DNA from: Thermotogae bacterium
Lineage (GTDB): Bacteria; Thermotogota; Thermotogae; Petrotogales; Petrotogaceae
DNA: 64,000 nucleotides
Assembly: GCA_024233675.1 (NCBI GenBank)
Contig: JACKPH010000001.1
Coordinates: forward strand, 434,001 to 498,000
Direction of reading: 5' to 3'
Position 1 is the stretch's first letter; the number at the start of each line of letters is the position of its first letter. This document shows positions 8,219-17,581 of the stretch, piece after piece. Position numbers and translations under genes: made by a program. Under the pieces are notes generated by a model. The model worked only from the letters and a program-made list of their open reading frames with translations. It was not told the origin of the DNA and made no database searches.

Positions 8219-9541
8219 CTATTTCCTATATTTATCCTCTTTCACAACCTGTTTTGCTCTTCCGAAAGCAAGAGAATAATCAGGTACATCTTTAGTTATA
8301 ACAGAACCTGCTGCAATTAAAGATTTTTTACCTATATTAACAGGTGCAACAAGAGAAGAATTACTTCCCACAAATGATTCGTCGCCTATACTTGTTTTAA
8401 ATTTGTTTTTTCCGTCATAATTACAGGTTATTGTTCCGGCCCCTATATTAACGTTTTCGCCTATTGTTGCATCACCGAGATATGTAAGATGCTGGGCTTT
8501 CGAATTTTTAGCAATTTTAGTCTTTTTTGTTTCTACAAAATTTCCTATTTTTACATTTTCACCTATAGATGAACCCGGTCTTATTCTTGACCACGGACCT
8601 ACGGATGCATTACTTTTTATTTCGGAATTTTCACATTCCGATTTTAAAATCTTTGCGCCGTCACCTATAATACATTCTGTTATGGAAGTTCCGGGACCTA
8701 TAATACATTTTTTTCCTATTTCTGTTTTCCCGTTAATATAAGTATCCGGATAAATAACAGTGTCATTTCCTATTTTTGCATCAGGTGATATATAAGTATT
8801 TTCAGGATTTATTATAGTAACTCCAGAAAGCATAAATTTTTCGTTTATATATTCTCTGGCTTTTTTTTCAAGCATTGCAAGCTGAACTCTGTCATTAACT
8901 CCTGTTACTTCTGTTATATCTTTTATATTTAGAATACCCGTTTTTTCAAATTTTTCAAAAACATCAGTGAGATAATATTCTCCCTGAACATTGTCATTTC
9001 TGATTAATTTAAGTGTTTCGTGAAGAATACCTCCTTTAAAAACAGCTATTCCGGAATTTATTTCTTTTATTTTTAACTGTTCTTCGTCAGCATCTTTATG
9101 CTCAACTATTTTTACTTTTGTGCCATTTCTTATTATTCTTCCGTATCCGTAAGGATTTTCGGTATTAACTGTTATAAGAGTTGCATCATTATTTTCTTCT
9201 TTATGTTTTTTTATAAGTTCTGTTAATGTTTTTTCTGATATAAGAGGAACATCTCCGTAAAGAACAAGAAAATCATCTGATTTCATAAAATCACCGCATT
9301 GCATAACAGCATGTCCTGTTCCGAGCTGTTCTTTCTGCTCAAACACTTTAATATTCTGAGGAATAATTTCTTTAATTTTATCTATTCCGTGACCAAGCAC
9401 AACACCGACTTCTTCCGAAACAAGAGAAGCTGTATCTATAACCCAGTTTATCATTGGTTTTTCACAAATTTTATGCATAACTTTCGGAAAATCTGATTTC
9501 ATTCTTGTACCTTTTCCCGCTGCGAGAATAATAGATTTCAT
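8219..9541 (-). CDS. glmU: Bifunctional UDP-N-acetylglucosamine pyrophosphorylase / glucosamine-1-phosphate acetyltransferase
   Basis: 440 residues. It makes UDP-GlcNAc, the precursor of peptidoglycan and outer-membrane glycans. The N-terminal uridyltransferase domain has the nucleotide loop LAAGKGTRMKSDFPKVMHKI and LYGDVPLIS. The C-terminal left-handed beta-helix has repeated hexapeptides (INPENTYISPDAKIGNDTVI onward) and the acetyltransferase site GAGTITCNYDGK. A nine-codon upstream extension lacks a ribosome binding site; the AAGGGGG 8 bases before 9541 fixes the start. First gene of the leftward operon behind the promoter at 9576-9604. Confidence 0.96.
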   Translation of the reverse strand: MKSIILAAGKGTRMKSDFPKVMHKICEKPMINWVIDTASLVSEEVGVVLGHGIDKIKEIIPQNIKVFEQKEQLGTGHAVMQCGDFMKSDDFLVLYGDVPLISEKTLTELIKKHKEENNDATLITVNTENPYGYGRIIRNGTKVKIVEHKDADEEQLKIKEINSGIAVFKGGILHETLKLIRNDNVQGEYYLTDVFEKFEKTGILNIKDITEVTGVNDRVQLAMLEKKAREYINEKFMLSGVTIINPENTYISPDAKIGNDTVIYPDTYINGKTEIGKKCIIGPGTSITECIIGDGAKILKSECENSEIKSNASVGPWSRIRPGSSIGENVKIGNFVETKKTKIAKNSKAQHLTYLGDATIGENVNIGAGTITCNYDGKNKFKTSIGDESFVGSNSSLVAPVNIGKKSLIAAGSVITKDVPDYSLAFGRAKQVVKEDKYRK

Positions 9542-9575
9542 TATATAACCCCCTTGAAATTTTAACAAAAAAAAA

Positions 9576-9604
9576 TTTATATTATATTACCCATCTGTTA
9601 TCAA
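9576..9604 (-). promoter_or_regulatory. Promoter of the glmU-prs-rplY-pth operon
   Basis: Minus strand: -35 TTGATA (9599-9604), 17-bp spacer, -10 TATAAA (9576-9581). Transcription would start near 9569, about 28 bases before the glmU ATG. Confidence 0.65.
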
Positions 9605-9620
9605 AAATGTTAATAAAACT

Positions 9621-9648
9621 AATAAACAGGGATTACTCCCTGTTTATT
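9621..9648 (-). terminator. Terminator of the valS-folC-ruvA operon
   Basis: A 12-bp perfect stem (AATAAACAGGGA / TCCCTGTTTATT) with loop TTAC overlaps the ruvA stop codon. It separates this operon from the glmU promoter immediately downstream. Confidence 0.8.
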
Positions 9649-10204
9649 TAAGTTTATTAAGTCCTATTTTTATAATATCCTCTGTTTTAAGGCCTTTTGT
9701 ATCTTCGGAAGATAATATTTTAAGAACCCTGAATCTGTCATAACCAAGTGTTTCAAGAGCTTCAACAGCATCTTCGATAAAGGATTCTCCGTATACAAAT
9801 TCCATATTTTCAAATTCATTTTTAAGTTCAGAAATTATTCTTTCAGCTGTCTTTTTACCTATTCCGGGTAATCCGGAAAGTCCCTGTGTATCCTGAGCAG
9901 CTATCATACCTATAACACTTTCGGCATCATTTGTAAGTGTTATTTTGGCAGCTGTTTTAGGTCCTATTTTTGAAACTTTTTTAAGATAAGAAAAAGCTTT
10001 TTTTTCGGTTTCATCATAGAAAAAATAAAGTGACATATTCCATTCATTCATTTCCAGAGATGTCTCAAAATTATACTCATCTCCGGTATTAATGTTTTTA
10101 AGTATTCTGTATGAAGGAAATCCGCCTATAGTAACATTACCCACTTCTATTATAATTTCTTCTTTTTCTGCCGATATAACTCTTCCCCGTATCTTTCTTA
10201 TCAT
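9644..10204 (-). CDS. ruvA: Holliday junction DNA helicase subunit RuvA
   Basis: 186 residues. It binds four-way junctions and loads the RuvB motor for branch migration. The N-terminal OB-fold (about 1-62) starts MIRKIRGRV. Two helix-hairpin-helix motifs follow, the second as LSGLPGIGKKTAERIISELK, and the C-terminal domain III (about 140-186) contacts RuvB. The start overlaps the folC stop (ATGA), so it is translated by coupling. ruvB is not in the window. Confidence 0.94.
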   Translation of the reverse strand: MIRKIRGRVISAEKEEIIIEVGNVTIGGFPSYRILKNINTGDEYNFETSLEMNEWNMSLYFFYDETEKKAFSYLKKVSKIGPKTAAKITLTNDAESVIGMIAAQDTQGLSGLPGIGKKTAERIISELKNEFENMEFVYGESFIEDAVEALETLGYDRFRVLKILSSEDTKGLKTEDIIKIGLNKLK

Positions 10205-11511
10205 CTGTTATCACCAAAATAACTTCTTATTTCTCCTACAAGATAAAGTGAGCCTGTAACAAAATAATAATCGGCATTTTTTGTAAGAAGTTTTTTATAG
10301 GCTTCTTTTGGATCTTTTATAAAAGTTACGTTAGTCGGTTTTACTTTTAAAAGTTCCTCAAAAACCTTTTCAGGATTTACACTTCTGTTATTTGGTATAG
10401 ACGTAATAATTATGTCATCAAACATAAGCGAAAGATCTTTTACCATATCTGTAAAATCTTTATCATCAAGTATACCTATCAATGCGGCTTTTTTTGCCGT
10501 AGGCATATATAAATCAAGTGTTTTTCTGAGCATTTTAACACCGTCAGGATTATGAGCACCTTCAAGAATAAGTTTTTTACCTGACTGTTCAGTTATTTCA
10601 AATCTTCCTTCCCATCTGAACTTTTTAAGTGTTTCCCTCAATTTATTTTCATCGAGTGACTTATTGTATCTTTTAAGAAAAATCTCCGCTGCAGCAACAG
10701 CAAGTGATATATTATGAGGCTGATACGCACCGTTACTTTTAAATATAAGATCTTTGTAATCACCGAATATTCCTTTATAATCTATCATATTCCAGTTAAT
10801 ACTGAATCTCGGATTTTCAAATTCAAATTCTTTTCCGAATTCAAAAATTTCCTTTGCACGTGCCGTATGGGCTTTTCTTATTATTATATCTTTAGGACTT
10901 TCGGGAATATCACCAAGAATAACACTTGCACCTTCTTTTATTATTCCGGCCTTTTCAAAAGCTATATCCTCAAGAGTGTCTCCGAGTATTTTCATATGAT
11001 CATACTGAATAGTGGATATTACGTCAACATCTGACTGAATAACATTTGTAGAATCCAGTCTTCCGCCTAAACCTACCTCTATAACACCTATAGACACATT
11101 TTCATCAGAAAAATATTTAAAAGCCATAGCCGTTATTATTTCAAAAAATGAAGGCGACATATCCTCACCAAGAGATTCCATTCTTTCTATATAAGGTAAA
11201 ACTTCGCTGTATACCCTTACAAAATCCTCATCGGGAATATTTATACCGTTAATTCTTATCCGCTCATTTATATGTACAAGATGCGGTGATATAAAAGTTC
11301 CGACTTTATATCCCTCTTTAATAAAAATATCCGAAAGAGCTTTTGTTACCGATCCTTTTCCGTTTGTTCCGGCAACATGTATTGTCTTAAAATTATTCTG
11401 AGGATTACCGAGATACTCACAAAGAGTTTCTATTCTCTTAAGTCCGAGTTTTATTTTTATATTACCGGCCTTTTTTCCGTAAAGTTTTTCAACCACTTCA
11501 TCCATTCTCAT
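10201..11511 (-). CDS. folC: Bifunctional folylpolyglutamate synthase / dihydrofolate synthase
   Basis: 436 residues. It adds glutamate to (dihydro)folates or dihydropteroate. Mur-ligase fold: P-loop HVAGTNGKGSVTKAL at about residues 44-58, the magnesium region VGLGGRLDSTNVI, the second signature in ILEGAHNPDG and the C-terminal domain to 436. The start is an ATG with GGAG 8 bases upstream, two bases after the valS stop. Part of valS-folC-ruvA, a gene order also seen in Firmicutes (valS-folC). Confidence 0.95.
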   Translation of the reverse strand: MRMDEVVEKLYGKKAGNIKIKLGLKRIETLCEYLGNPQNNFKTIHVAGTNGKGSVTKALSDIFIKEGYKVGTFISPHLVHINERIRINGINIPDEDFVRVYSEVLPYIERMESLGEDMSPSFFEIITAMAFKYFSDENVSIGVIEVGLGGRLDSTNVIQSDVDVISTIQYDHMKILGDTLEDIAFEKAGIIKEGASVILGDIPESPKDIIIRKAHTARAKEIFEFGKEFEFENPRFSINWNMIDYKGIFGDYKDLIFKSNGAYQPHNISLAVAAAEIFLKRYNKSLDENKLRETLKKFRWEGRFEITEQSGKKLILEGAHNPDGVKMLRKTLDLYMPTAKKAALIGILDDKDFTDMVKDLSLMFDDIIITSIPNNRSVNPEKVFEELLKVKPTNVTFIKDPKEAYKKLLTKNADYYFVTGSLYLVGEIRSYFGDNR

Positions 11512-11513
11512 TT

Positions 11514-14132
11514 TTACAACTCCTTCAGGAGCGCATTAAGCTTCCTGTACTGTTCCCTTGCTTCTTCAAGTTTTACTTTCGTTTCCTCAACAATTTCAGG
11601 TTCTGCTTTTTCTGTAAAATTCTTATTCATAAGTTTTTTATCGTATTTTTCAACATCTTTTTCGGCTTTGGAGATTTTCTTTCCGAGAATCTGTTTTTCA
11701 GCCTCAACGTCTATTAACATTCCAAGTATAACATACGCCTCAACACTTTCATCAACAAAAAATGTGGCGGATTTCGGCTGTTTGGAATCAACCAAAGTTA
11801 TTTTATCAACAAATCCTATATTTTTTATTAAATTTTCTGATTTTTCATACCATTTATCTTCATTAATCTGTTTAATATTAATTTCAACAGTTTTAATATT
11901 AGGAATATTCATCTCGGCTTTTACATTTCTGAGTCCTCTTACAAATTCCGTTATTCTTATAAATGTCTTTTCTTCTTCCTCAAAAATATATTTTTCGTCA
12001 TATACAGGCCATGATGCATTTATAAGAAATTCTGTATCTTTTTTTACAGGTATACTCTGCCATAATTCTTCTGTAAGATAAGGCATATAAGGATGTAAAA
12101 GTCTTAACGAATTATCAAGAATATAAACAAGTACATTCTGAGCTACAGATTTTTCATTCTCTGATTTAAGTCTGTCTTTTACAGCTTCTATATACCAGTC
12201 ACAAAGTTCATTCCAGAAAAATTCATAAAGAGCTTTCGCTGCCTGGTTAAAGTCATAAGAATCATTTGCCTGTGTTACTTCTTTTATTACCTTCTGCATT
12301 CTTGTAAGAATCCATTTATCCTCAACATTTAAATTTTCAGTTTTAATTTCTTCCTGTTTAAAATCGTCCATATTAAGAAGCATAAATCTTACAGCATTCC
12401 ATATTTTATTGGCAAATTTTGAATAAGAATCAAATACTTTAGGATCAAGTTTTATATCCTTTCCCTGTGCTGCAAGCATTGTAAGTGAAAATCTCAGAGG
12501 ATCTGTACCGAATTCACTTATTATATCAAGAGGATCTATTCCGTTACCGAGTGATTTTGACATTTTTCTGCCCTGTTTATCCCTTACAAGAGGAGTAATA
12601 TAAACATCTTTAAACGGGGCTTTTCCCATGAATTTATCCCCCATCATTATCATTCTTGCAACCCAGAAGAATATTATATCAAAAGCAGTTACAAGTGTAC
12701 CTGTAGGATAAAATCTTTCTAAATCCTCACTTTTTTCCGGCCAGCCGAGTGTTGAAAACGGCCAAAGTGCGGAAGAAAACCATGTATCAAGAACATCCTC
12801 ATCCTGTTTTAAATTTTCCGAACCACATTCCGAACATTTATCAGGACGGCTTTCGGCAACATTAACATGTCCGCATTCCTGACAGTACCATACAGGAATT
12901 CTGTGTCCCCACCAAAGCTGTCTTGAAATACACCAGTCTCTTATATTATCCATCCAGTTAAGATAAACTTTTTCCCATCTGTTAGGATGAAAAACAGTTT
13001 CTCCTTCCTGAACGGATTTAACAGCTTTTTCCGCAAGAGGTGCCATTTTTACAAACCACTGATCCATAAGAAAGGGTTCAACAACAGTATGGCATCTGTA
13101 ACAATGTCCTACAGAATGATCATGATCTTCTGTTTTTTCAACAAAGCCCTGTTCTTCAAGATCTTTCATTATTTCTTCCCTTGCTTCGTATCTATCCATA
13201 CCTTCATATCTCAGGGCATTTTCATTCATTTTTCCGTTTTCACCTATAACCTGTATTCTTTCAAGGTTATGTCTTAATCCTATCTGATAATCGTTAGGAT
13301 CATGTGCCGGTGTTATTTTTACCATACCTGTTCCGAAAGCAGGATCAACATAAGCATCTGCTATTATTTCAATTTCCCTTCCTACCAAAGGAAGTATAAC
13401 TTTTTCTCCGACTATATCTTTATATCTTTCATCTGAAGGATGTACAGCTATTGCAATATCACCGAGCATTGTTTCCGGTCTTGTTGTTGCAATAATTATA
13501 TAATCTTCTCTGTCTTTAAAATAATATCTTATATGATAAAGTTTTCCCTTATCATCCTCATGTTCAACTTCATCATCTGATAAAACAGTTCCGCAGCTCG
13601 GACACCAGTTAACTATATATTTTCCCTTATAAATAAGTCCTTCATTGTATAATTCAAGAAAAACCTTATTAACAGCTCTGTTTAATCCGTCATCAAGAGT
13701 AAATCTTTCTCTTGACCAGTCAACAGAAGCACCGAGTGCTCTAAGCTGTTTTCTTATATGATCTCTGTATTCATTAGCCCAGTCCCATACTTTTCCGAGA
13801 AATTCTTCTCTTCCGTATTCCTGTCTTCTCTTTCCCTCTGTTTTCTTAAGATGTTTTTCAACAACATGCTGGGTTGCTATTCCGGCATGATCTTCCCCGG
13901 GAAGCCATAAAGTATCATAACCCTGCATTCTTTTATATCTTGTAAGAATATCCTGAATTGTAATATTAAGAGCATGTCCCATATGAAGTTTACCGGTTAT
14001 ATTCGGAGGAGGAATGACTATTGTAAAACTTTCTTCACCTTTTTTTGAAGGTTCAAAAGCTTTTTTTTCCGTCCATGTTTTGTACCATTTTTCTTCCAGT
14101 TCGTGCGGCATATATCTTTTACCAATATCCAT
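11514..14132 (-). CDS. valS: Valyl-tRNA synthetase
   Basis: 872 residues, full length for the class Ia enzyme. HIGH signature in PPPNITGKLHMGHALN (about 40-55), editing domain with TTRPETMLGDIAIAVHPSD, two zinc-ribbon sites (CPSCGTVLSDDEVEH and CQECGH...CSECG), and KMSKS in GRKMSKSLGNGIDP. The anticodon-binding domain is followed by the ValS-specific C-terminal coiled coil (last 65 residues). Start ATG after GGAGG. No T-box element fits in the 69-base leader. Confidence 0.97.
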   Translation of the reverse strand: MDIGKRYMPHELEEKWYKTWTEKKAFEPSKKGEESFTIVIPPPNITGKLHMGHALNITIQDILTRYKRMQGYDTLWLPGEDHAGIATQHVVEKHLKKTEGKRRQEYGREEFLGKVWDWANEYRDHIRKQLRALGASVDWSRERFTLDDGLNRAVNKVFLELYNEGLIYKGKYIVNWCPSCGTVLSDDEVEHEDDKGKLYHIRYYFKDREDYIIIATTRPETMLGDIAIAVHPSDERYKDIVGEKVILPLVGREIEIIADAYVDPAFGTGMVKITPAHDPNDYQIGLRHNLERIQVIGENGKMNENALRYEGMDRYEAREEIMKDLEEQGFVEKTEDHDHSVGHCYRCHTVVEPFLMDQWFVKMAPLAEKAVKSVQEGETVFHPNRWEKVYLNWMDNIRDWCISRQLWWGHRIPVWYCQECGHVNVAESRPDKCSECGSENLKQDEDVLDTWFSSALWPFSTLGWPEKSEDLERFYPTGTLVTAFDIIFFWVARMIMMGDKFMGKAPFKDVYITPLVRDKQGRKMSKSLGNGIDPLDIISEFGTDPLRFSLTMLAAQGKDIKLDPKVFDSYSKFANKIWNAVRFMLLNMDDFKQEEIKTENLNVEDKWILTRMQKVIKEVTQANDSYDFNQAAKALYEFFWNELCDWYIEAVKDRLKSENEKSVAQNVLVYILDNSLRLLHPYMPYLTEELWQSIPVKKDTEFLINASWPVYDEKYIFEEEEKTFIRITEFVRGLRNVKAEMNIPNIKTVEINIKQINEDKWYEKSENLIKNIGFVDKITLVDSKQPKSATFFVDESVEAYVILGMLIDVEAEKQILGKKISKAEKDVEKYDKKLMNKNFTEKAEPEIVEETKVKLEEAREQYRKLNALLKEL

Positions 14133-14171
14133 AAAAAAAACCTCCGTTTACTAATTTATATGTTTATAAAT

Positions 14172-14200
14172 ATTATACATTCCGTAAAGTTATTTATCAA
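14172..14200 (-). promoter_or_regulatory. Promoter of the valS-folC-ruvA operon
   Basis: Minus strand: -35 TTGATA (14195-14200), 17-bp spacer, -10 TATAAT (14172-14177). Start near 14165, about 33 bases before the valS ATG. The -35 abuts the stop codon of the upstream gene. Confidence 0.8.
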
Positions 14201-14201
14201 T

Positions 14202-14627
14202 TTATTTTCTTGTGTTTTTAAATATTAATTTTGAAATATAAGATGACACAGAAATACCTATAACTATTCCGAAAGCGGCTACAAAAGTTTCGTATGCATA
14301 TCTGAACGCTCCGGAAGGGTTATTTTCTATAAATTTCTGTATAGTAAAAAAAGCTGACGCTCCGGGAACAAGAGGTATTATTCCTGCTGTAATAAACGGA
14401 TGTATATTTGTTTTGAATTTCTTTGAAAAATAATTAGACATAACACCTACAATTACTGTAGATATAATTATTGCTGCCTCATATCCGTACACAAGATTAA
14501 TTATCTCATAAAAAAACCAGCCGGTCATTCCTGTAAAAGCAGCCCATGGAAGCTGATTCCACGGAGTATTAAAAATAATTGCAAATGCTCCCGTTGCAAG
14601 AAAAGAAAAAAGTATTCTTGTAATCAT
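14202..14627 (-). CDS. Threonine/serine exporter family, small subunit (YjjB / ThrE C-terminal type)
   Basis: 141 residues with four to five predicted membrane segments. The GGAG site 8 bases before the ATG at 14627 fixes the start; the longer frame overlaps the preceding gene and lacks a ribosome binding site. Sequence features of the ThrE_2 domain are present: FNTPWNQLPWAAFTGM, GIIPLVPGASAFF. It is expected to pair with the product of the gene just upstream (14632-15372) to form one split ThrE-like exporter, as YjjP/YjjB do in Escherichia coli. The substrate here is inferred (amino acid or dicarboxylate). Confidence 0.85.
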   Translation of the reverse strand: MITRILFSFLATGAFAIIFNTPWNQLPWAAFTGMTGWFFYEIINLVYGYEAAIIISTVIVGVMSNYFSKKFKTNIHPFITAGIIPLVPGASAFFTIQKFIENNPSGAFRYAYETFVAAFGIVIGISVSSYISKLIFKNTRK

Positions 14628-14631
14628 ATCA

Positions 14632-15372
14632 TCATCTCCACAAAGCGCTTGATATACCTGCACCAAGCACCAAAGCACTCAATATAATAAGCGATTCCAA
14701 AAGTTTTGAACTTCCGGAAACAAAATTCCTTTCGCCTATCTCTATTACAGAGTTAGTTAAAAGAAGACCGGGAACAAATATCATTATACTTCCTGCAAGT
14801 GCCGGAAGAAAATTCAGTTTCATAAAAATAGAAAATACCTCTAAAAATGTGTGAATAAAAAATCCGGCAATAAAATCCTTAAATATTCTGTTAGATATTT
14901 TCAGGGTAGATAAGTAAACAAATGTTCCTACAACAGAGGATATAAAAGCATCTGTAAAATTTCCCTTAAAAACTACAGAAAATGAAAAACATGCGACAAA
15001 AACTGCTATAATTGTTATGAAAAAAGGTACTGTTTTTCCCATATATTTTTTATTGAGATCTATCAGTTCTTTTTTTACAATTAAAAGCGGTGTTCTTTCG
15101 GATATAAATTTTTCCAAAAGATTTTCAAGTTTTTCGAGTTTGTAAAAATTAATTTCATTGACAGTAACTCTTTTAATTCTTGTTATAGACTTTCCCTTAG
15201 CATCTATTACAGTAAGATATATTACTGTTCCTATTGATGCTATCTGAATTTCAAGTCCGTAAGAATTTCCGAGTTTTGTTATCGTGTTTTCAATTTCTCC
15301 GGCATTGGATCCGTAAAGAAATAATAACCCCGCTATTTCTATAAAAATATCGGCAACCCGTTCTAAATGCAT
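14632..15372 (-). CDS. Threonine/serine exporter family, large subunit (YjjP / DUF1212, ThrE N-terminal type)
   Basis: 246 residues. A soluble N-terminal half (about 1-110) with LLFLYGSNAGEIENTITKLG, a conserved start of this family, is followed by about five membrane helices including SIMIFVPGLLLTNSVIEIGE. The GGAGG before 15372 selects this ATG over one 21 codons upstream. It ends 4 bases before its partner gene (14202-14627), so the two are co-translated. The two coding starts of the divergent histidine kinase and this gene are only 41 bases apart, so their promoters must overlap. Confidence 0.87.
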   Translation of the reverse strand: MHLERVADIFIEIAGLLFLYGSNAGEIENTITKLGNSYGLEIQIASIGTVIYLTVIDAKGKSITRIKRVTVNEINFYKLEKLENLLEKFISERTPLLIVKKELIDLNKKYMGKTVPFFITIIAVFVACFSFSVVFKGNFTDAFISSVVGTFVYLSTLKISNRIFKDFIAGFFIHTFLEVFSIFMKLNFLPALAGSIMIFVPGLLLTNSVIEIGERNFVSGSSKLLESLIILSALVLGAGISSALWR

Positions 15373-15413
15373 TTTTGTACCTCCAGAAAGTATATAATAA
15401 AAAGGTGATAATA

Positions 15414-17363
15414 ATGGAAAAAAGTTTTGTATCAAGAATTCTCAGACTTATAAACATTTATTTTGTAATATTTACAATAATCATATTAATATTAGTATAT
15501 ATCGTTTCTTTTTCCGTTATAGAAAACAATGTTAACAATAATCTTAATTTATTGTCAGATGAAAAGAAACAGTCTATGGAATCCATAAAAAACGAACTCC
15601 CTGAAGAATTCAGAAAATATATGAAAAACCCTTATTATGAAGCAAATTATATTGACATAATATACAATATAACAAACGATAAAATTATATACAGCAAAGA
15701 AAATTCTTTTAAAGATGTACACTCAAATATATCACATCAGTCTGATGATTTTATAAAATTTAATGACCAATATTATTTAATTTCATGGGAATATTACAAC
15801 GGCAGTAAATACATATACGGAATCAACTCGGAAAGACTTGTAAATATTCTCAACTCAGTGGAATCCACAGGAAAATATTTTATAATACTTAAACTCGGCG
15901 AAAATTATATTATTCCGGATTCAATAGTATTTCCTGAACAAATTTCGGAAATACTGTCAGAAAATAAAGGTAAAATTTCATTAAAAAATGAATCTTTTCT
16001 TATAAAATATGAAAAAATATACAACTTCGAATATATAGTAATGATTAATAACAGTATTCTGAATGTTTTAATAAGAAATCTGACTTTTTGGTTTTTATTC
16101 ATAGTAATTTTCATAGGTATATTTTATTTTGTACTTCTTGAAAAAATAAAAGATATAATAAACAAACCGGTGAACATAATAATATCAGATATAGAAAAAA
16201 TTCAGAACAAAAAGAAAAATGAAATTTCCTACGATGTTAAAGATGAATTCGGAAAAATCGCAGATGAATTTAATAACCTTTATTATCAGCTGAAAGACTC
16301 TATCAAAGAACTTGAAGAATCCGAAAAAGAAGCTAAAAAATCATCGAATATAAAAACGCAGATACTGAACACTCTCTCTCACGAAATAAAAACCCCGCTT
16401 CAGAGTATAATAGGATTTACAAGTATATTAAAAATGTCTTTAAAAGATCCGATGCAGTCAGACATGCTTTCAAGAATAGATAAAAGTACAAAAGACCTTC
16501 AGGAACAGGTAGAAAGACTTCTTGAAAGATCACGTATTGACTCGGAAACAGATCAGACAAGACTGGTTTTCGGAGATAATGAATATAAGCAGAAAATAAT
16601 AGATTTAATATTCAAAATGGAATCAAAAACAGAAAAGAAAAATTTAAAATTTTCAAATAATCTCAAAATTCTGACCGAAAATTATTTTGAATTCATAGAT
16701 TATACAAAACTAATAAGAATATTACAGGAAATAACCGATAACGCAGTAAAATTTACAGATTACGGATCCATAAAAGTAAATGCGGAAATAAAAAATGATT
16801 TTCTCAAAATAGAAATTCAGGATACAGGAAACGGAATAAACAGCGAAAGTCTGAATAAAATTCTTGAGGGCTTTTATCAGGAAGAAAATTACCTTACAAG
16901 AAAAAATGAAGGTCTCGGAATAGGAATATCAATAGCAAAAAATTACTGTTCTCTTATGGACGGAACACTCAGCATTTCGGCACTGGATTCAGGAACACTT
17001 GTAACCATAATGATTCCTGTACAGTTAACAGAAGTAAAACTTAAAAATTTCTCTTTAAAAAATGATTTTAATAACTCACCTGTTTTCAATTCATTAACTC
17101 CTGAGGAAAAAACTGCCGAAAAAGACCGTGTGGCAGTTGAATTTATACAGTACAATTACAGAATTATGGAATCCTATGATTATAATACCATAAAAGAATC
17201 TCTCGAAACAGCTATAATACTATCAAAAAACTATGACCTTTTTACACTCAAAAATATATACAATGAATTATACAAAAAACTTTTTTACTCTGACACTTCA
17301 ATAATAAAAACCAAAGAATTTGTAAAAATAATTAACTCACTCATAAAATATAAAACCTTTTAA
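15414..17363 (+). CDS. Orphan membrane sensor histidine kinase
   Basis: 649 residues. Two membrane segments (about 11-33 and 215-240) enclose an extracellular sensor of about 180 residues. A HAMP-like linker precedes the dimerisation/phosphoacceptor helix with LSHEIKTPLQSIIGF (His near residue 318). The ATPase domain shows the N-box EITDNAVKF, the G1 box DTGNGI and GLGIGISIAKNYC. An unusual tail of about 110 residues follows the ATPase domain and matches nothing I recognise. No response regulator is adjacent, so its partner is elsewhere. Start chosen at 15414 for the AGGTGAT site. Confidence 0.88.
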   Translation: MEKSFVSRILRLINIYFVIFTIIILILVYIVSFSVIENNVNNNLNLLSDEKKQSMESIKNELPEEFRKYMKNPYYEANYIDIIYNITNDKIIYSKENSFKDVHSNISHQSDDFIKFNDQYYLISWEYYNGSKYIYGINSERLVNILNSVESTGKYFIILKLGENYIIPDSIVFPEQISEILSENKGKISLKNESFLIKYEKIYNFEYIVMINNSILNVLIRNLTFWFLFIVIFIGIFYFVLLEKIKDIINKPVNIIISDIEKIQNKKKNEISYDVKDEFGKIADEFNNLYYQLKDSIKELEESEKEAKKSSNIKTQILNTLSHEIKTPLQSIIGFTSILKMSLKDPMQSDMLSRIDKSTKDLQEQVERLLERSRIDSETDQTRLVFGDNEYKQKIIDLIFKMESKTEKKNLKFSNNLKILTENYFEFIDYTKLIRILQEITDNAVKFTDYGSIKVNAEIKNDFLKIEIQDTGNGINSESLNKILEGFYQEENYLTRKNEGLGIGISIAKNYCSLMDGTLSISALDSGTLVTIMIPVQLTEVKLKNFSLKNDFNNSPVFNSLTPEEKTAEKDRVAVEFIQYNYRIMESYDYNTIKESLETAIILSKNYDLFTLKNIYNELYKKLFYSDTSIIKTKEFVKIINSLIKYKTF

Positions 17364-17368
17364 ATCTT

Positions 17369-17395
17369 AAGAAAATTTTAACATAAAATTTTCTT
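17369..17395. repeat. AT-rich inverted repeat after the histidine kinase gene
   Basis: An 11-bp perfect stem (AAGAAAATTTT and complement) with a 5-base loop lies 5 bases after the histidine kinase stop. No T-run follows, so it may be a weak terminator or an mRNA-stabilising hairpin. Its right arm touches the -35 of the tRNA-Asn promoter. Confidence 0.6.
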
Positions 17396-17422
17396 GAACA
17401 AAGCAGAAATAAGTGATAGAAT
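17394..17422 (+). promoter_or_regulatory. Promoter of tRNA-Asn
   Basis: -35 TTGAAC (17394-17399), 17-bp spacer, -10 TAGAAT (17417-17422). Predicted start about 17429, just before the tRNA at 17437. Confidence 0.75.
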
Positions 17423-17436
17423 TAATTCTGATATGA

Positions 17437-17511
17437 TCCGGCTTAGCTCAGCGGTAGAGCGGATGGCTGTTAACCATTAGGTCGGGGGTTCGAATCCCTC
17501 AGCCGGAGCCA
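17437..17511 (+). tRNA. tRNA-Asn (GUU)
   Basis: 75-nt cloverleaf: acceptor TCCGGCT/AGCCGGA perfectly paired, D-arm GCTC/GAGC, anticodon stem GATGG/CCATT around CTGTTAA (anticodon GUU), T-loop TTCGAAT and encoded CCA at the end. Confidence 0.96.
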
Positions 17512-17513
17512 GT

Positions 17514-17547
17514 AAAAGAGAATCTTAATGATTCTCTTTTTTTTATA
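17514..17547 (+). terminator. Terminator of tRNA-Asn
   Basis: Stem AAAAGAGAATC / GATTCTCTTTT with loop TTAAT, running into a T-tract, three bases after the tRNA. Confidence 0.88.
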
Positions 17548-17581
17548 TTTTTATGTTATTATTTTTACCGGGGTGATAAAA

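Noticed and set aside
11377..12081. 234-codon plus-strand frame
   Set aside because: It lies opposite valS and folC, is Ser/Phe-rich as expected for antisense of Glu/Lys-rich genes, and has no ribosome binding site.
14133..14171. T-box leader before valS
   Set aside because: Only about 33 bases between predicted start of transcription and the ATG; no specifier or antiterminator structure fits.
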